This document shows, in pieces, positions 17,888 through 26,440 of a stretch of 64,000 nt of DNA. This DNA comes from JACMLD01 sp044227095 (GTDB taxonomy: Bacteria; Bacteroidota; Bacteroidia; Chitinophagales; Chitinophagaceae), in NCBI GenBank assembly GCA_044227095.1, contig JBGAFV010000001.1, positions 1,178,001 through 1,242,000 of the forward strand, given 5' to 3'. Below the pieces are notes generated by a model that was given only the letters and a program-made list of their open reading frames with translations, was not told where the DNA came from and did no database searches. The position numbers and the translations under genes were made by a program. Position 1 is the first letter of the stretch. Each line of letters starts with the position of its first letter.

Positions 17888-19279
17888 TTATTTTATTAGT
17901 TGAATGAATTGATTGAGATAACCGTTTGCGGCTGCTTTATCAAGTTGCGCAAGCCACCAGTCGCTGATGGTTTGTATATAATCTGTTTGGGATCGGTACA
18001 AAACAAAAGATGCATTGGTAAGATCTATCAAAGAAATTATGCCGGCTTTATACTGCGCAAGTTTTTGACGATACGTAGCTTCAGCCGATTGCAGTTGTAT
18101 TGGCAACTCTGTAAGGCTTGCTTCATTTACCTGCAAAGCCCTGTCTGCCTGTGCTGCGGCCAATGCTAATGCAAGCTTTTGTTGCTCCAAATCATAGTTG
18201 CCGGCTTCCGATTGAAAACGGTTAATAGCCAGTTTATCTTTTTTGTACAAACCATTAAAGAGATTATAAGTAACTGCAATTCCGGCCATGTAGTTAAAGC
18301 GCTGATAGCCGAGACCCGTGGACAACGATTTATAATCATCGTTATACTGAATAGAAGATCCCCTCGTCCATGCACCGGCTGCAAGCAATACTTTAGGCAG
18401 GTATGATTTTTTTATCAGCAATTGATTGCTTTGAAAAATATTGTTTTGTCTTACATAATAATCAAGCAATGGGTTATTCAATGTATCTGTTTGAAAAACC
18501 AATGCTGCGGGGCGTTTGCTGATGAATTGATTAGTAACACTATCAATCAAAAAATTCTGCACAGGTATACCAGTAAGAAAGGCCAATTGATCTTTTAATT
18601 GATTAAGGTTACCAAGTGTTTGATTGTATGTAATCTTTGCTTTTGATAATTCTGCTCTTGATAAAGAAGAATCAGCGCCGGGTTTTATACCACTTGCAGA
18701 CAATGCCCTAATAACCCTGAAGATGCTATCATACCTGTTTACATTTTGTTTGTCGGCATCCAGTTTATAAGCGGCTTTCAACAGGTTAAAATATGTTTTT
18801 GCAACCGCTGCCTGAACTTGGTATTGTTCTTTATTAAAATCTGCCTGTTGCAAATCAATATAAGCTTCTGCATTTTTTAATTTTGCGTTATTCAATCCAA
18901 AGTTTATCAGTTCATACTCTCCATATAATGCTGCAATATTTCCTGTGGCTGGCTGATAAATATTTTCTCCTCTTACGCCAGCAGAAGAAGAAGGTGTTAT
19001 GCCAATGGGCAAATAGCTTCCAGCTATGGAATTATCAGTACCAAGATTTACCTGGTCACTTATTTTCAATTGCGGAAGAAATGAATGCCTGGTATCAGTT
19101 ACCGAGGCTTTGGCACTGTTGATCAACGCCTGCTTTTGAAGCAATACCGGTAAATGATTTTTTGCTGCTTCTACCAACTCCGGTAAACGGTAATCTTTTT
19201 GTTGTGCAAATACAGAACCCCCGGCCATGAATAAAAAATTCAACAGCCAGCAGATCTTTCTTTTGCAGAAAGTAATCAT
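17888..19279 (-). CDS. TolC-family outer-membrane efflux channel
   Basis: A 463-residue outer-membrane factor. The signal peptide (LLNFLFMAGGSVFAQQ) is followed by two repeats of the TolC helical-barrel domain, visible as long helices such as QALINSAKASVTDTRHSFLP and AEATYRQKLAQYKAGIISLI. The stretch AYKLDADKQNVNRYDSIFRV is the typical coiled-coil entry. It forms the outer duct for the RND pump encoded 4 bp downstream. Confidence 0.9.
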   Translation of the reverse strand: MITFCKRKICWLLNFLFMAGGSVFAQQKDYRLPELVEAAKNHLPVLLQKQALINSAKASVTDTRHSFLPQLKISDQVNLGTDNSIAGSYLPIGITPSSSAGVRGENIYQPATGNIAALYGEYELINFGLNNAKLKNAEAYIDLQQADFNKEQYQVQAAVAKTYFNLLKAAYKLDADKQNVNRYDSIFRVIRALSASGIKPGADSSLSRAELSKAKITYNQTLGNLNQLKDQLAFLTGIPVQNFLIDSVTNQFISKRPAALVFQTDTLNNPLLDYYVRQNNIFQSNQLLIKKSYLPKVLLAAGAWTRGSSIQYNDDYKSLSTGLGYQRFNYMAGIAVTYNLFNGLYKKDKLAINRFQSEAGNYDLEQQKLALALAAAQADRALQVNEASLTELPIQLQSAEATYRQKLAQYKAGIISLIDLTNASFVLYRSQTDYIQTISDWWLAQLDKAAANGYLNQFIQLIK

Positions 19280-19319
19280 ACTACATGTTTAAGATGAAAA
19301 AAGTTGTTAAACGCTATGG

Positions 19320-19709
19320 TTAAACAACAGCAGGGGGACCACGTAATGCGTGTGCGGGGGGAAATGAAGAAGGCGCAAATCCGCTGCTGTAATGTATGTG
19401 CAGCTTAGAGGAAACGCAACAAATAATTGGTTTAATAATAACGCCGTTACAACTAACAGCAGGCTGCGGATGGTAGCGCTTGTTTAAACGAAAAACACCT
19501 TTCTTCTCAACAGGCAATCCTGCTTTTTTTACAAAAGATGAATTGTTTTTTTGTGCGTCAACCTTAGCAACTGTTTTATGCGTTGCATTTGAAGCATGGT
19601 TGGCGATATCAAAATTGTAAAACAATTGAACTATGAAAAATGATGCATACAGCAATAACAATGGCAGTTTTGCTACCCAGAAAATAATGTATGATCTGTT
19701 TTGTTTCAT
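19320..19709 (-). CDS. Small exported protein heading the efflux operon
   Basis: A 129-residue protein of unknown function. A hydrophobic N-terminal segment (LPLLLLYASFFIVQLFYNFD) suggests a signal or anchor. The rest is basic, with Cys residues in AVSCNGVIIKPIICCVSSKL and a C terminus ending in ALRGPPAVV. I recall similar short proteins with an LRGPP end near envelope genes in Chitinophagaceae, but that is memory, not a search. It is 40 bp upstream of the TolC-like gene and on the same strand, so it is probably co-transcribed. The Cys/His content could point to a metal. Confidence 0.6.
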   Translation of the reverse strand: MKQNRSYIIFWVAKLPLLLLYASFFIVQLFYNFDIANHASNATHKTVAKVDAQKNNSSFVKKAGLPVEKKGVFRLNKRYHPQPAVSCNGVIIKPIICCVSSKLHIHYSSGFAPSSFPPAHALRGPPAVV

Positions 19710-19768
19710 TTTTACAGTGGCACAAGGTAATTCATTTTTTTGTTAACCATATTTGATCAGAAGCCCAT

Positions 19769-19796
19769 AAAAAAAGGACGCTTTGCAGCGTCCTTT
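19769..19796 (-). terminator. Intrinsic terminator of the TonB receptor gene
   Basis: The stem aaaggacgct (19773-19782) pairs with agcgtccttt (19787-19796), and on the minus strand a run of seven T follows. It lies 22 bp after the stop of the receptor gene. Confidence 0.88.
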
Positions 19797-19817
19797 GTAT
19801 TGAAGTAAAATGGTGAT

Positions 19818-22800
19818 TTAGAAATTATATTTGATGCCCAACTGGCCCTGCCAGCGTGAATTAATTGGGTCTACTGTATAATAATGACCGTCTAAACCTG
19901 TTGGTTTGTTATAAGTATATGTAGGCAGGTAACCTGATGATGGTTTGCCAGGAGATACACCGTTTGCATCTTTAGCATAAGTAAGCAGGTTAACAGTGTA
20001 GTTGTTTACGTTGGTAACAAATGTAACATGACCCCAATCATTGTTCAGCAGGTTAAGTACATTAAATACATCGAAGCTGATTTGTATGTTTTGAGATTTG
20101 TTGCTTTTGCTAAGGTTGAACTGGTGCATCAATTTTAAATCAAGATCATGAACCCATGGTGTACGCAAACCATTTCTTTCGGCATATTGCCCTCTTCTTG
20201 AGTTCAGGTATTTATCGCCACTGATTAAAGCATTCAAATCATTCCATTGTTGTGCTGCAGTGTATGTGCCGTTATCAATCAGCCTTATATCACTCTGATC
20301 TTTTGGTATGTATGGAAGGTTTGCATTAGCAGCGTTTCCGTAAGGAGCGCCACCTGAATTATATACAACAGAATAAGGGCTGCCTGACTGACCAGAATAG
20401 AAAAATGACAATGAAGTACTGTTAGCTGCGTTCCAAATCCAGTTTGTACCAATGGTAGCTACTATGCGGTGGCGCAAATCAAAGTTAGAATAGGCTAGTT
20501 GCGGATTGTTTGCAACTACTGCAGGGTTTACTTCAAAGTTTGACTGGAATGAGTTACGGATACCGTTGCTCAGGTCTTTGCTCATGCCATAAGTATAGGC
20601 AGCACTCCAGTTCATGTTAAGACTGGTAGTTGCACCCAACCTGATATTGCTGGTTACTTTGCTTAATTGAGCTGTAAGATTGTACCTGTAACCTTCTGTT
20701 GTATTGGTAAGCAGGTAAACGTTTGAGTATTGGCTGTTTAATTTTCCGCCTACATATACGGGTGACTGAGTTGGGCCACTTGTATAGTATTCAACCTGGT
20801 CTTTAATATTTATCTGCTGAAATTTAACATCGTATAATGTTTTTGTGTACAAAACATCCAGTGTTAATTTATAACCGTTGCCAAATTTAAAATCAGCAGC
20901 AAGGTTTGTTCTTAATACACGTGGTAATTTAAAGTGATTATCAATTACGTCAACTTCTCTCGTATTGCTGGCGTTTGCGCTTGGCAATGCATGTGCATCA
21001 ATGGTATCTTTCAGGTGAAGCGGATCAATTGCCAGAGGAATCGTTGTGTTTCCACCAACTGTATTGGCAGTAGTAGGCCTGAAGTCTATATTATTATATA
21101 CACCACCAGAAAGTGTTTCTGCATAGCCTAACCATGCAAATGGCATTCTACCTACAAAAATTCCTGCACCACCTCTTAATACAAATTTCTGGTTTCCGTT
21201 TACATCCCAGCTAAAACCAATACGGGGAGATAGTGTTGGAACGCCCAGCCATTTGTTGGTAAATTCATTAAACGGTGTGTTGCTATATGTTGGATGGCTG
21301 GTATTATTATTTGCTGTCGCAAAATCTTTATCAACCGGAATTTGTTTGGTTAAGAAAGGATAATCAACACGCAATCCTGGTGTAATTTTAAACCTTTTGC
21401 TTGGTGCAATTTCATCTTGTACATATACGCTTGTTAATGCTACTTTAAAAGGATTAGGCGGATTGTTGTACAAAGAATTTCTATCGTTCGGGTATTTAGG
21501 ATCTGTTGTATAAGCACCACGAATACGGCTAGGTTTATCTGCAAGGAAGTTGCTTAGGTTAGAATATTCCCAGCGTCCGTTCCATGAGTTGATAAAACCA
21601 TAGGTTAAATCATAAAATTCATTGTGTGTGCCAAATGTAAATTTATTGATGCCTTTTACAAATGTAACGTTGTCGCTTATTTCAAAAGTTTGCTGCTTCA
21701 TGTTGTAAATAGAAGCTTCCCTCCATGTACCTGCCCATACTGCACCACCGCCAATATCCATAAACGGAGAAAGAACGCCGGGGAAATCGCGGTACTCATG
21801 TACATTAATATAGCTAAGGTTAAACTGGTTGCTAACGCTGCTGCTGATTTTTGATTTTAATTCGGCAGTAAGGTTAATGTTCTTGGTGTTTTGGGTAAAG
21901 TCTGTAGAACCAAACTGAAAGTTGGTGCTGGTACGCTCAAGGTTATTACCACGGCCATTTGTATAAATGCCACGTACGGTAAGTGTGTTTGCATTATTGA
22001 TGTTGTAATCAAGGCGTGCAAAAACTTTATCGCTCTTTGTAAAAATTTTATAGGCACCCAGGTAAGAGCCTGCGTCGTAATTGTATTTTGTTTTTAAATT
22101 ATTATAAATAGCAGTTGCATCTGCTACTGTAATAGCTGCACCAGGATCTCCTGCATTATAAAAAGTAGGTTCCTGCCTGCGTGTTTGTTCATAATTGGCA
22201 ATAAAGAACAATTTATTTTTTACGATTGGACCGCCCAGCGTAGCACCAAACTGGTAATCATAAAAGTCTGATCCTATTTTTGTTTTTTGGCCATCAACGC
22301 TTTTTCCAACTATCGACTGGTTGCGACCATATCCGTAAACAGATCCATGAAAATCATTTGTACCACTTTTTGTAACAGCGTTTACACTACCGCCGGTAAA
22401 ATTACCCAGCTTCACATCAAACGGAGAAAGCTGTACCTGTACTTCCTGTATTACATCAATACTATAAGGATTGGTTCTTGTACCTGCACCTGCAGCACCT
22501 GATTGGCCTCCACCACTTGTACCACCAAATGAGTTGCTGAAGCCAATAGCATCATTGTTAATAGCGCCGTCTACAGTAAGGTTGTTATAACGGAAATTGC
22601 TACCCGCAAATGAGTTATTGTTTGATTGAGGAGTAAGTCTTGTAAAGTCTGACAGGCTGCGTCCGATAGAAGGCAGCGTATTCATTTGTGTTCTGCCTAC
22701 TGTAAGGCCAGAAGTTACACCACGTCTTGAACCTGTTACTACTACTTCTTTAAGGCTTTTATCATCTGCCTTTAACGTTACATTGGCATCGGGGTTGTTG

Positions 22801-23102
22801 CCAAGACTAAGGTTTATATTGTCCAGCGTTTGCGTAGCCATACCAGTATAAGAAATAGTAATGGTATAAGGTCCGCCTGGTTTTAAGTTAGGAAGAATAA
22901 AAATACCTTTTGCATTAGATTGTGCGCCTGTTGTAAAACCAGTTGGTTCGTGTTTTACTACTATAGATGCACCGTTAACGGGTACTCCTTTTGCATCTGA
23001 TATAACACCGCTTAATGTAGAAGAAGTTTCTTGTGCTACAGCGGCAGCAAAGGAAAAAAGAACTAAAAGAAAAATAGGGGCTCGTTGCAGAAAACGTTTC
23101 AT
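19818..23102 (-). CDS. Oar-like TonB-dependent outer-membrane receptor
   Basis: A 1094-residue outer-membrane protein. After the signal peptide (LLVLFSFAAAVAQE) comes a carboxypeptidase-regulatory-like domain (about 25-110, SSTLSGVISDAKGVPVNGAS), then the plug (LKEVVVTGSRRG; QEVQVQLSPFDVKLGNFTGG; NAVTKSGTNDFHGSVYGYGR) and a long beta barrel ending in aromatic GIKYNF. The plug wording is that of the Oar family, whose members in myxobacteria and Bacteroidota affect adhesion, development or protein uptake. No SusD partner, peptidase or sensor is adjacent, so the ligand cannot be guessed. The gene is monocistronic with its own terminator. Confidence 0.92.
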   Translation of the reverse strand: MKRFLQRAPIFLLVLFSFAAAVAQETSSTLSGVISDAKGVPVNGASIVVKHEPTGFTTGAQSNAKGIFILPNLKPGGPYTITISYTGMATQTLDNINLSLGNNPDANVTLKADDKSLKEVVVTGSRRGVTSGLTVGRTQMNTLPSIGRSLSDFTRLTPQSNNNSFAGSNFRYNNLTVDGAINNDAIGFSNSFGGTSGGGQSGAAGAGTRTNPYSIDVIQEVQVQLSPFDVKLGNFTGGSVNAVTKSGTNDFHGSVYGYGRNQSIVGKSVDGQKTKIGSDFYDYQFGATLGGPIVKNKLFFIANYEQTRRQEPTFYNAGDPGAAITVADATAIYNNLKTKYNYDAGSYLGAYKIFTKSDKVFARLDYNINNANTLTVRGIYTNGRGNNLERTSTNFQFGSTDFTQNTKNINLTAELKSKISSSVSNQFNLSYINVHEYRDFPGVLSPFMDIGGGAVWAGTWREASIYNMKQQTFEISDNVTFVKGINKFTFGTHNEFYDLTYGFINSWNGRWEYSNLSNFLADKPSRIRGAYTTDPKYPNDRNSLYNNPPNPFKVALTSVYVQDEIAPSKRFKITPGLRVDYPFLTKQIPVDKDFATANNNTSHPTYSNTPFNEFTNKWLGVPTLSPRIGFSWDVNGNQKFVLRGGAGIFVGRMPFAWLGYAETLSGGVYNNIDFRPTTANTVGGNTTIPLAIDPLHLKDTIDAHALPSANASNTREVDVIDNHFKLPRVLRTNLAADFKFGNGYKLTLDVLYTKTLYDVKFQQINIKDQVEYYTSGPTQSPVYVGGKLNSQYSNVYLLTNTTEGYRYNLTAQLSKVTSNIRLGATTSLNMNWSAAYTYGMSKDLSNGIRNSFQSNFEVNPAVVANNPQLAYSNFDLRHRIVATIGTNWIWNAANSTSLSFFYSGQSGSPYSVVYNSGGAPYGNAANANLPYIPKDQSDIRLIDNGTYTAAQQWNDLNALISGDKYLNSRRGQYAERNGLRTPWVHDLDLKLMHQFNLSKSNKSQNIQISFDVFNVLNLLNNDWGHVTFVTNVNNYTVNLLTYAKDANGVSPGKPSSGYLPTYTYNKPTGLDGHYYTVDPINSRWQGQLGIKYNF

Positions 23103-23117
23103 CTGTTAAAATTTCCG

Positions 23118-23125
23118 CAAAGCTA
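23118..23125 (-). promoter_or_regulatory. Candidate -7 box of the TonB receptor gene
   Basis: On the minus strand this reads TAGCTTTG, a full match to TAnnTTTG. It lies 15 bp upstream of the ATG at 23102, which implies a leader of about 10 nt. No clear -33 TTG is seen. Confidence 0.5.
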
Positions 23126-23204
23126 CCCGGGCTATATTACCGCTCTGTTATGGCAGTATTAACGAACTGTTACGCCAATGTTACCGGAATGTTACGGAAG
23201 AAAC

Positions 23205-23342
23205 TATTAGCTGTTAGCTACAAGCTGCTAGCCAAAGTTTGATCTGAAACGAGGTTTGCTTTAATAAAGGAGATTGTCATAGGCAACGCTTGTAGCTTGC
23301 GACTTGTGGCTAAAAGCTAAGTACTATCAGCTAACAGCTTGC
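23205..23342. repeat. AGCTTGTAGC-type degenerate repeats in the receptor/asnS spacer
   Basis: The 273-bp spacer between two divergent genes holds repeated words such as gctgttagctacaagctgct, cttgtagcttgc, gtggctaaaagctaag and atcagctaacagcttgc. The same family fills the spacer at 58070-58475. The words are partly palindromic (AGCT cores) but the copies are degenerate and have no fixed period. Apart from the two -7 boxes I see nothing else in the spacer. Confidence 0.65.
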
Positions 23343-23348
23343 TTTCCT

Positions 23349-23356
23349 TATCTTTG
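23349..23356 (+). promoter_or_regulatory. Candidate -7 box of asnS
   Basis: TATCTTTG matches TAnnTTTG fully and lies 19 bp before the asnS ATG, giving a leader of roughly 13 nt. It sits directly at the edge of the AGCTTGTAGC-type repeats. Confidence 0.6.
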
Positions 23357-23375
23357 CCGTCCTAAAATTGGGGAT

Positions 23376-24818
23376 ATGTTTAACAAACGGACCAAAGTAA
23401 AAGATCTGCTGGCCAGTGAAGCTACAGGCCATGAAGTAACGGTAATGGGATGGGTGCGCACCTTCCGCAACAAGCAGTTTATTGCGCTCAATGATGGCAG
23501 CACCAATAATAATATACAGGTAGTGGCAGAGCTGGGTAAGTTTGATGATGAGTTGTTGAAACGCTTCACCACCGGCGCTTCATTAAAAGTAACCGGGCAA
23601 GTGGTTGCTTCTTTGGGCAAAGGGCAAAAAATAGATCTGAAAGCATCGTCGATTGAAGTATTGGGCGATTGTGATGCGGAAGCTTATCCGCTGCAATTAA
23701 AAAATAAACCAAGCCTTGAATTTTTGCGTGAGAAAGCGCACCTGCGTTTTCGCACAAATACTTTTGGTGCCGTATTCCGCATACGCCATTCATTGGCTTT
23801 TGCCATTCACAAATTCTTTAACGAAAAAGGATTTGTGTATTTGCATACACCCATTGTTACAGCAAGCGATGCAGAGGGCGCAGGCGAAATGTTTAAAGTA
23901 ACCACACTTCCGTTCGATAAAACACCACGCAACGAAGACGGCACAGTTAACTATAAAGAAGATTTCTTTGGCCGTGCTACCAATTTAACTGTAAGCGGCC
24001 AGCTTGAAGGTGAATTAGCGGCTATGGCTTTCAGTGAGATCTATACGTTTGGGCCAACTTTCCGTGCAGAAAACTCCAATACTGCAAGGCACCTGGCAGA
24101 GTTCTGGATGATAGAGCCCGAAATGGCTTTTTGTGATCTTGAAGACAATATGAACCTGGCAGAAGAATTTATTAAGTACATCATCAGTTATGCAATGGAG
24201 CATAACCGCGAAGACCTGGAATTTCTTGCGCAACGGCTGGCAGAAGAAGAAAAAGCATTGCCACAAGACAAACGGAGTGAAATGGGCTTGATAGAAAAAC
24301 TGGAGTTTGTAGTGAACAATAGCTTTGAGCGCATTACTTACACAGAAGCCATTGATATTTTAAGAGAAAGTAATCACAACAAGAAAAAGAAGTTTCAATA
24401 CCTGGTAGATAAATGGGGGGTTGATTTGCAAAGTGAACACGAACGCTACCTGGTAGAAAAGCATTTTAAAAAACCGGTTATTCTTACCAATTATCCCAAA
24501 GAAATTAAAGCATTTTATATGCGCCAGAACGATGACGGCAAAACCGTTGCCGCCATGGATATTCTTGCGCCGGGCATTGGTGAAATTGTAGGCGGATCGC
24601 AAAGAGAAGAACGTCTTGACAGACTGGAAACAAGAATGGCCGAAATGCATATACCTGCAGAAGAATTATGGTGGTATTTGGATACACGTCGCTTTGGTGC
24701 AGTACCACATGCAGGTTTTGGTTTAGGTTTTGAACGAATGGTTTTATTTGTAACCGGCATGACCAACATCCGCGACGTAATTGCTTTTCCACGTACACCA
24801 AAGAATGCGGAGTTTTAA
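23376..24818 (+). CDS. asnS: Asparaginyl-tRNA synthetase
   Basis: A 480-residue class II aminoacyl-tRNA synthetase that charges tRNA-Asn. The start MFNKRTKVKDLLASEATG at 23376 gives the normal N terminus of the OB-fold anticodon-binding domain (VMGWVRTFRNKQFIALNDGS); an in-frame ATG at 23304 would lie upstream of the -7 box. Class II motif 2 is FRAENSNTARHLAEFWMIEP and motif 3 is GFGLGFERMVLFVTG, with NIRDVIAFPRTP at the end. Length is close to that of E. coli AsnRS (466 aa). It is monocistronic. Confidence 0.96.
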   Translation: MFNKRTKVKDLLASEATGHEVTVMGWVRTFRNKQFIALNDGSTNNNIQVVAELGKFDDELLKRFTTGASLKVTGQVVASLGKGQKIDLKASSIEVLGDCDAEAYPLQLKNKPSLEFLREKAHLRFRTNTFGAVFRIRHSLAFAIHKFFNEKGFVYLHTPIVTASDAEGAGEMFKVTTLPFDKTPRNEDGTVNYKEDFFGRATNLTVSGQLEGELAAMAFSEIYTFGPTFRAENSNTARHLAEFWMIEPEMAFCDLEDNMNLAEEFIKYIISYAMEHNREDLEFLAQRLAEEEKALPQDKRSEMGLIEKLEFVVNNSFERITYTEAIDILRESNHNKKKKFQYLVDKWGVDLQSEHERYLVEKHFKKPVILTNYPKEIKAFYMRQNDDGKTVAAMDILAPGIGEIVGGSQREERLDRLETRMAEMHIPAEELWWYLDTRRFGAVPHAGFGLGFERMVLFVTGMTNIRDVIAFPRTPKNAEF

Positions 24819-24830
24819 TTGTTGTGTTTT

Positions 24831-25325
24831 AGCCACGGGAAATAGGAACCACAGAGGCGCAGGGAACACAGAGAAGCACGGGAATAATCTCGACGATAAT
24901 TTTAAGGCAATACACGAAGGCATCTTCGATGCAGTGATAAATAGAACACAGATTTTCATGATTGTTATGATCAACATGATTGTTTCTACGCATCGCAGAT
25001 ACTCCCTGTGTTTTCCTTAAAAGTATCACCCTACGTTTTTAATAAAATCCAAACATCTCCGTCGTTCAATAATTAAACGCCTCAGTGCTTCACTGCATCG
25101 CGGTGCCCCCGTGGTTCATCATTAAAAAGTCAATAGAACGCAGATTTTCATGATTGTTATAATTAAACATGAATTTTTGTGTCTGCGCATCGCAGATGCC
25201 CTCCGTGTATCGCCTTTAATGTTATTATCAAAAAACGCCCTTCATAAAATCTCTACATTTTTGTCGTAAAACATTAAAACGTCCCGTGCTTCCTTGTGTT
25301 CACCGTGTCTCTGTGGTTATCATTT
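24831..25325. repeat. Composite repeat element in the asnS/exbD spacer
   Basis: This 570-bp spacer (24819-25389) holds no gene. The outer arms at 24849-24882 and 25283-25316 are inverted copies of the 34-bp CCACGGAG-type core and agree at about 28 of 34 positions. Inside, a segment beginning aatagaacacagattttc is present twice, near 24939 and near 25133, each followed by catgattgttat, a cgcatcgcagat word and a degraded copy of the core. The structure looks like a partly duplicated, decaying palindromic element. Confidence 0.75.
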
Positions 25326-25389
25326 TATGGAAAGATCTCTTTAAACCATCCAATTGTAGCAATACGTCTCTTCATTAAAACATTTTTTT

Positions 25390-25941
25390 ATGGCAGAAAT
25401 AAACAGCAATGCCGGTCATGGCCGGCAAAAGGGTGGCGTGCGCCGTGGCAAAAAATTATCTACCAAAGTAGATCTTACACCAATGGTAGATCTTGGCTTT
25501 TTACTGATTACTTTTTTTGTATTTACTACTTCTATGAGCAAGCCGAAAGCAATGGATTTATTCTTACCTGCAGGTGAAACACCAACAATAAATTCAGGCG
25601 AATCGAGCACATTAACGGCAATACCACTTTCCGGAAATAAAGTCTTTTATTATCATGGTAATTTAAACTCTGCATTGGCTATAAACATGTACGGCACCAC
25701 CACATTTGCGTTGAAAAACGGTATTGGAGATATTATTAGGGAAAAATTAATAGCTCTTGATAAAAACCCAAAACTTAAAAAAGGGGATATGATGCTTATT
25801 ATAAAACCAACAGAGGATGCCAGCTACGAAAACGTAGTACACGCACTTGATGAAGTGTTGATTAACGTTGTACCGCATTATGCATTTGTTGATTTGGATG
25901 TTGAAGAAAAAGAAGCGCTGAAAAAACTGGGAATAAAATAA
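25390..25941 (+). CDS. ExbD/TolR-family biopolymer transport protein
   Basis: A 183-residue inner-membrane protein. A basic cytoplasmic N terminus precedes the ExbD signature VDLTPMVDLGFLLITFFVF (about 27-45), which holds the membrane Asp that takes part in proton flow. The periplasmic domain follows (KKGDMMLIIKPTEDASYENV). ExbD works with ExbB and TonB to energise outer-membrane receptors such as the Oar-like protein nearby, but no exbB or tonB lies next to it here. An orphan or paralogous ExbD is therefore likely. Confidence 0.88.
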   Translation: MAEINSNAGHGRQKGGVRRGKKLSTKVDLTPMVDLGFLLITFFVFTTSMSKPKAMDLFLPAGETPTINSGESSTLTAIPLSGNKVFYYHGNLNSALAINMYGTTTFALKNGIGDIIREKLIALDKNPKLKKGDMMLIIKPTEDASYENVVHALDEVLINVVPHYAFVDLDVEEKEALKKLGIK

Positions 25942-25960
25942 CTATCTATTATAAAAATGA

Positions 25961-25987
25961 AAAAGAGCCATTATTACACGGCTCTTT
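25961..25987. terminator. Hairpin after the ExbD gene
   Basis: The arms aaagagcc (25962-25969) and ggctcttt (25980-25987) are perfect. The T-run is short on the plus strand and better on the minus strand, so it may end transcription from either side. Confidence 0.55.
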
Positions 25988-26063
25988 ACATATTTGCTCA
26001 GAAAAGAATGTTGTTTGGAACAGATGGTAGAATGGATTTCTGAGTACGTTCTTGGCTTTTTAA

Positions 26064-26226
26064 GGATTTGGATACTGTGGTTTTACAATTAAGGATTATT
26101 GGCTTTGGTCTTCAATGGATCTTGGTAGGTTTCTTTGGATTTGGGTTAGGCTTCTTCAGGATAATTGGACTATTGGTTTAGGGTTTCTACGGATTAGGAT
26201 TCGGGGGTTATCAGGGGATTTGGATA
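26064..26226. repeat. GGATTTGG-rich degenerate tandem tract
   Basis: Within the 487-bp spacer 25942-26428, about eight copies of GGATnnnGG (GGATTTGG, GGATTATTGG, GGATCTTGG, GGATTAGG and similar) occur in roughly 160 bp, at 26064, 26093, 26117, 26137, 26159, 26191, 26197 and 26216. The strand is strongly G+T-rich and almost free of C, unlike the surroundings. No gene is evident. Confidence 0.65.
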
Positions 26227-26317
26227 TTTCGTTCTTGCTGATACAAAGATGCAATGCTAATAGCCGGAAATGAAACTAATTCGGCTTTTGCAATATTTTC
26301 GTCGATAAATGGAAGAA

Positions 26318-26440
26318 AATAGCCGTTAGTCGATAGTCGATACCTATTAGCCTGATTTGCGTAATGAATCAGTTTGTGCTGTTTGCAGGGTAATTTCCAG
26401 GGAACGTCTAATGACTATTGGCTCACAACTAACGACTGTA
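26318..26440. repeat. TTAGTCGATAGTC-type inverted words
   Basis: The words agccgttagtcgatagtcgat (26321-26341, one base longer than quoted motifs elsewhere; core gttagtcgatagtc) and, in the other orientation, gactattggctcacaactaac near 26411 form a loose inverted pair downstream of the DUF3089 gene. Function unknown. Confidence 0.4.

Noticed and set aside
26115..26273. A 52-codon frame in the GGATTTGG-rich tract
   Set aside because: Its Trp/Gly/Leu content follows directly from the repeat words; no start context or family similarity.
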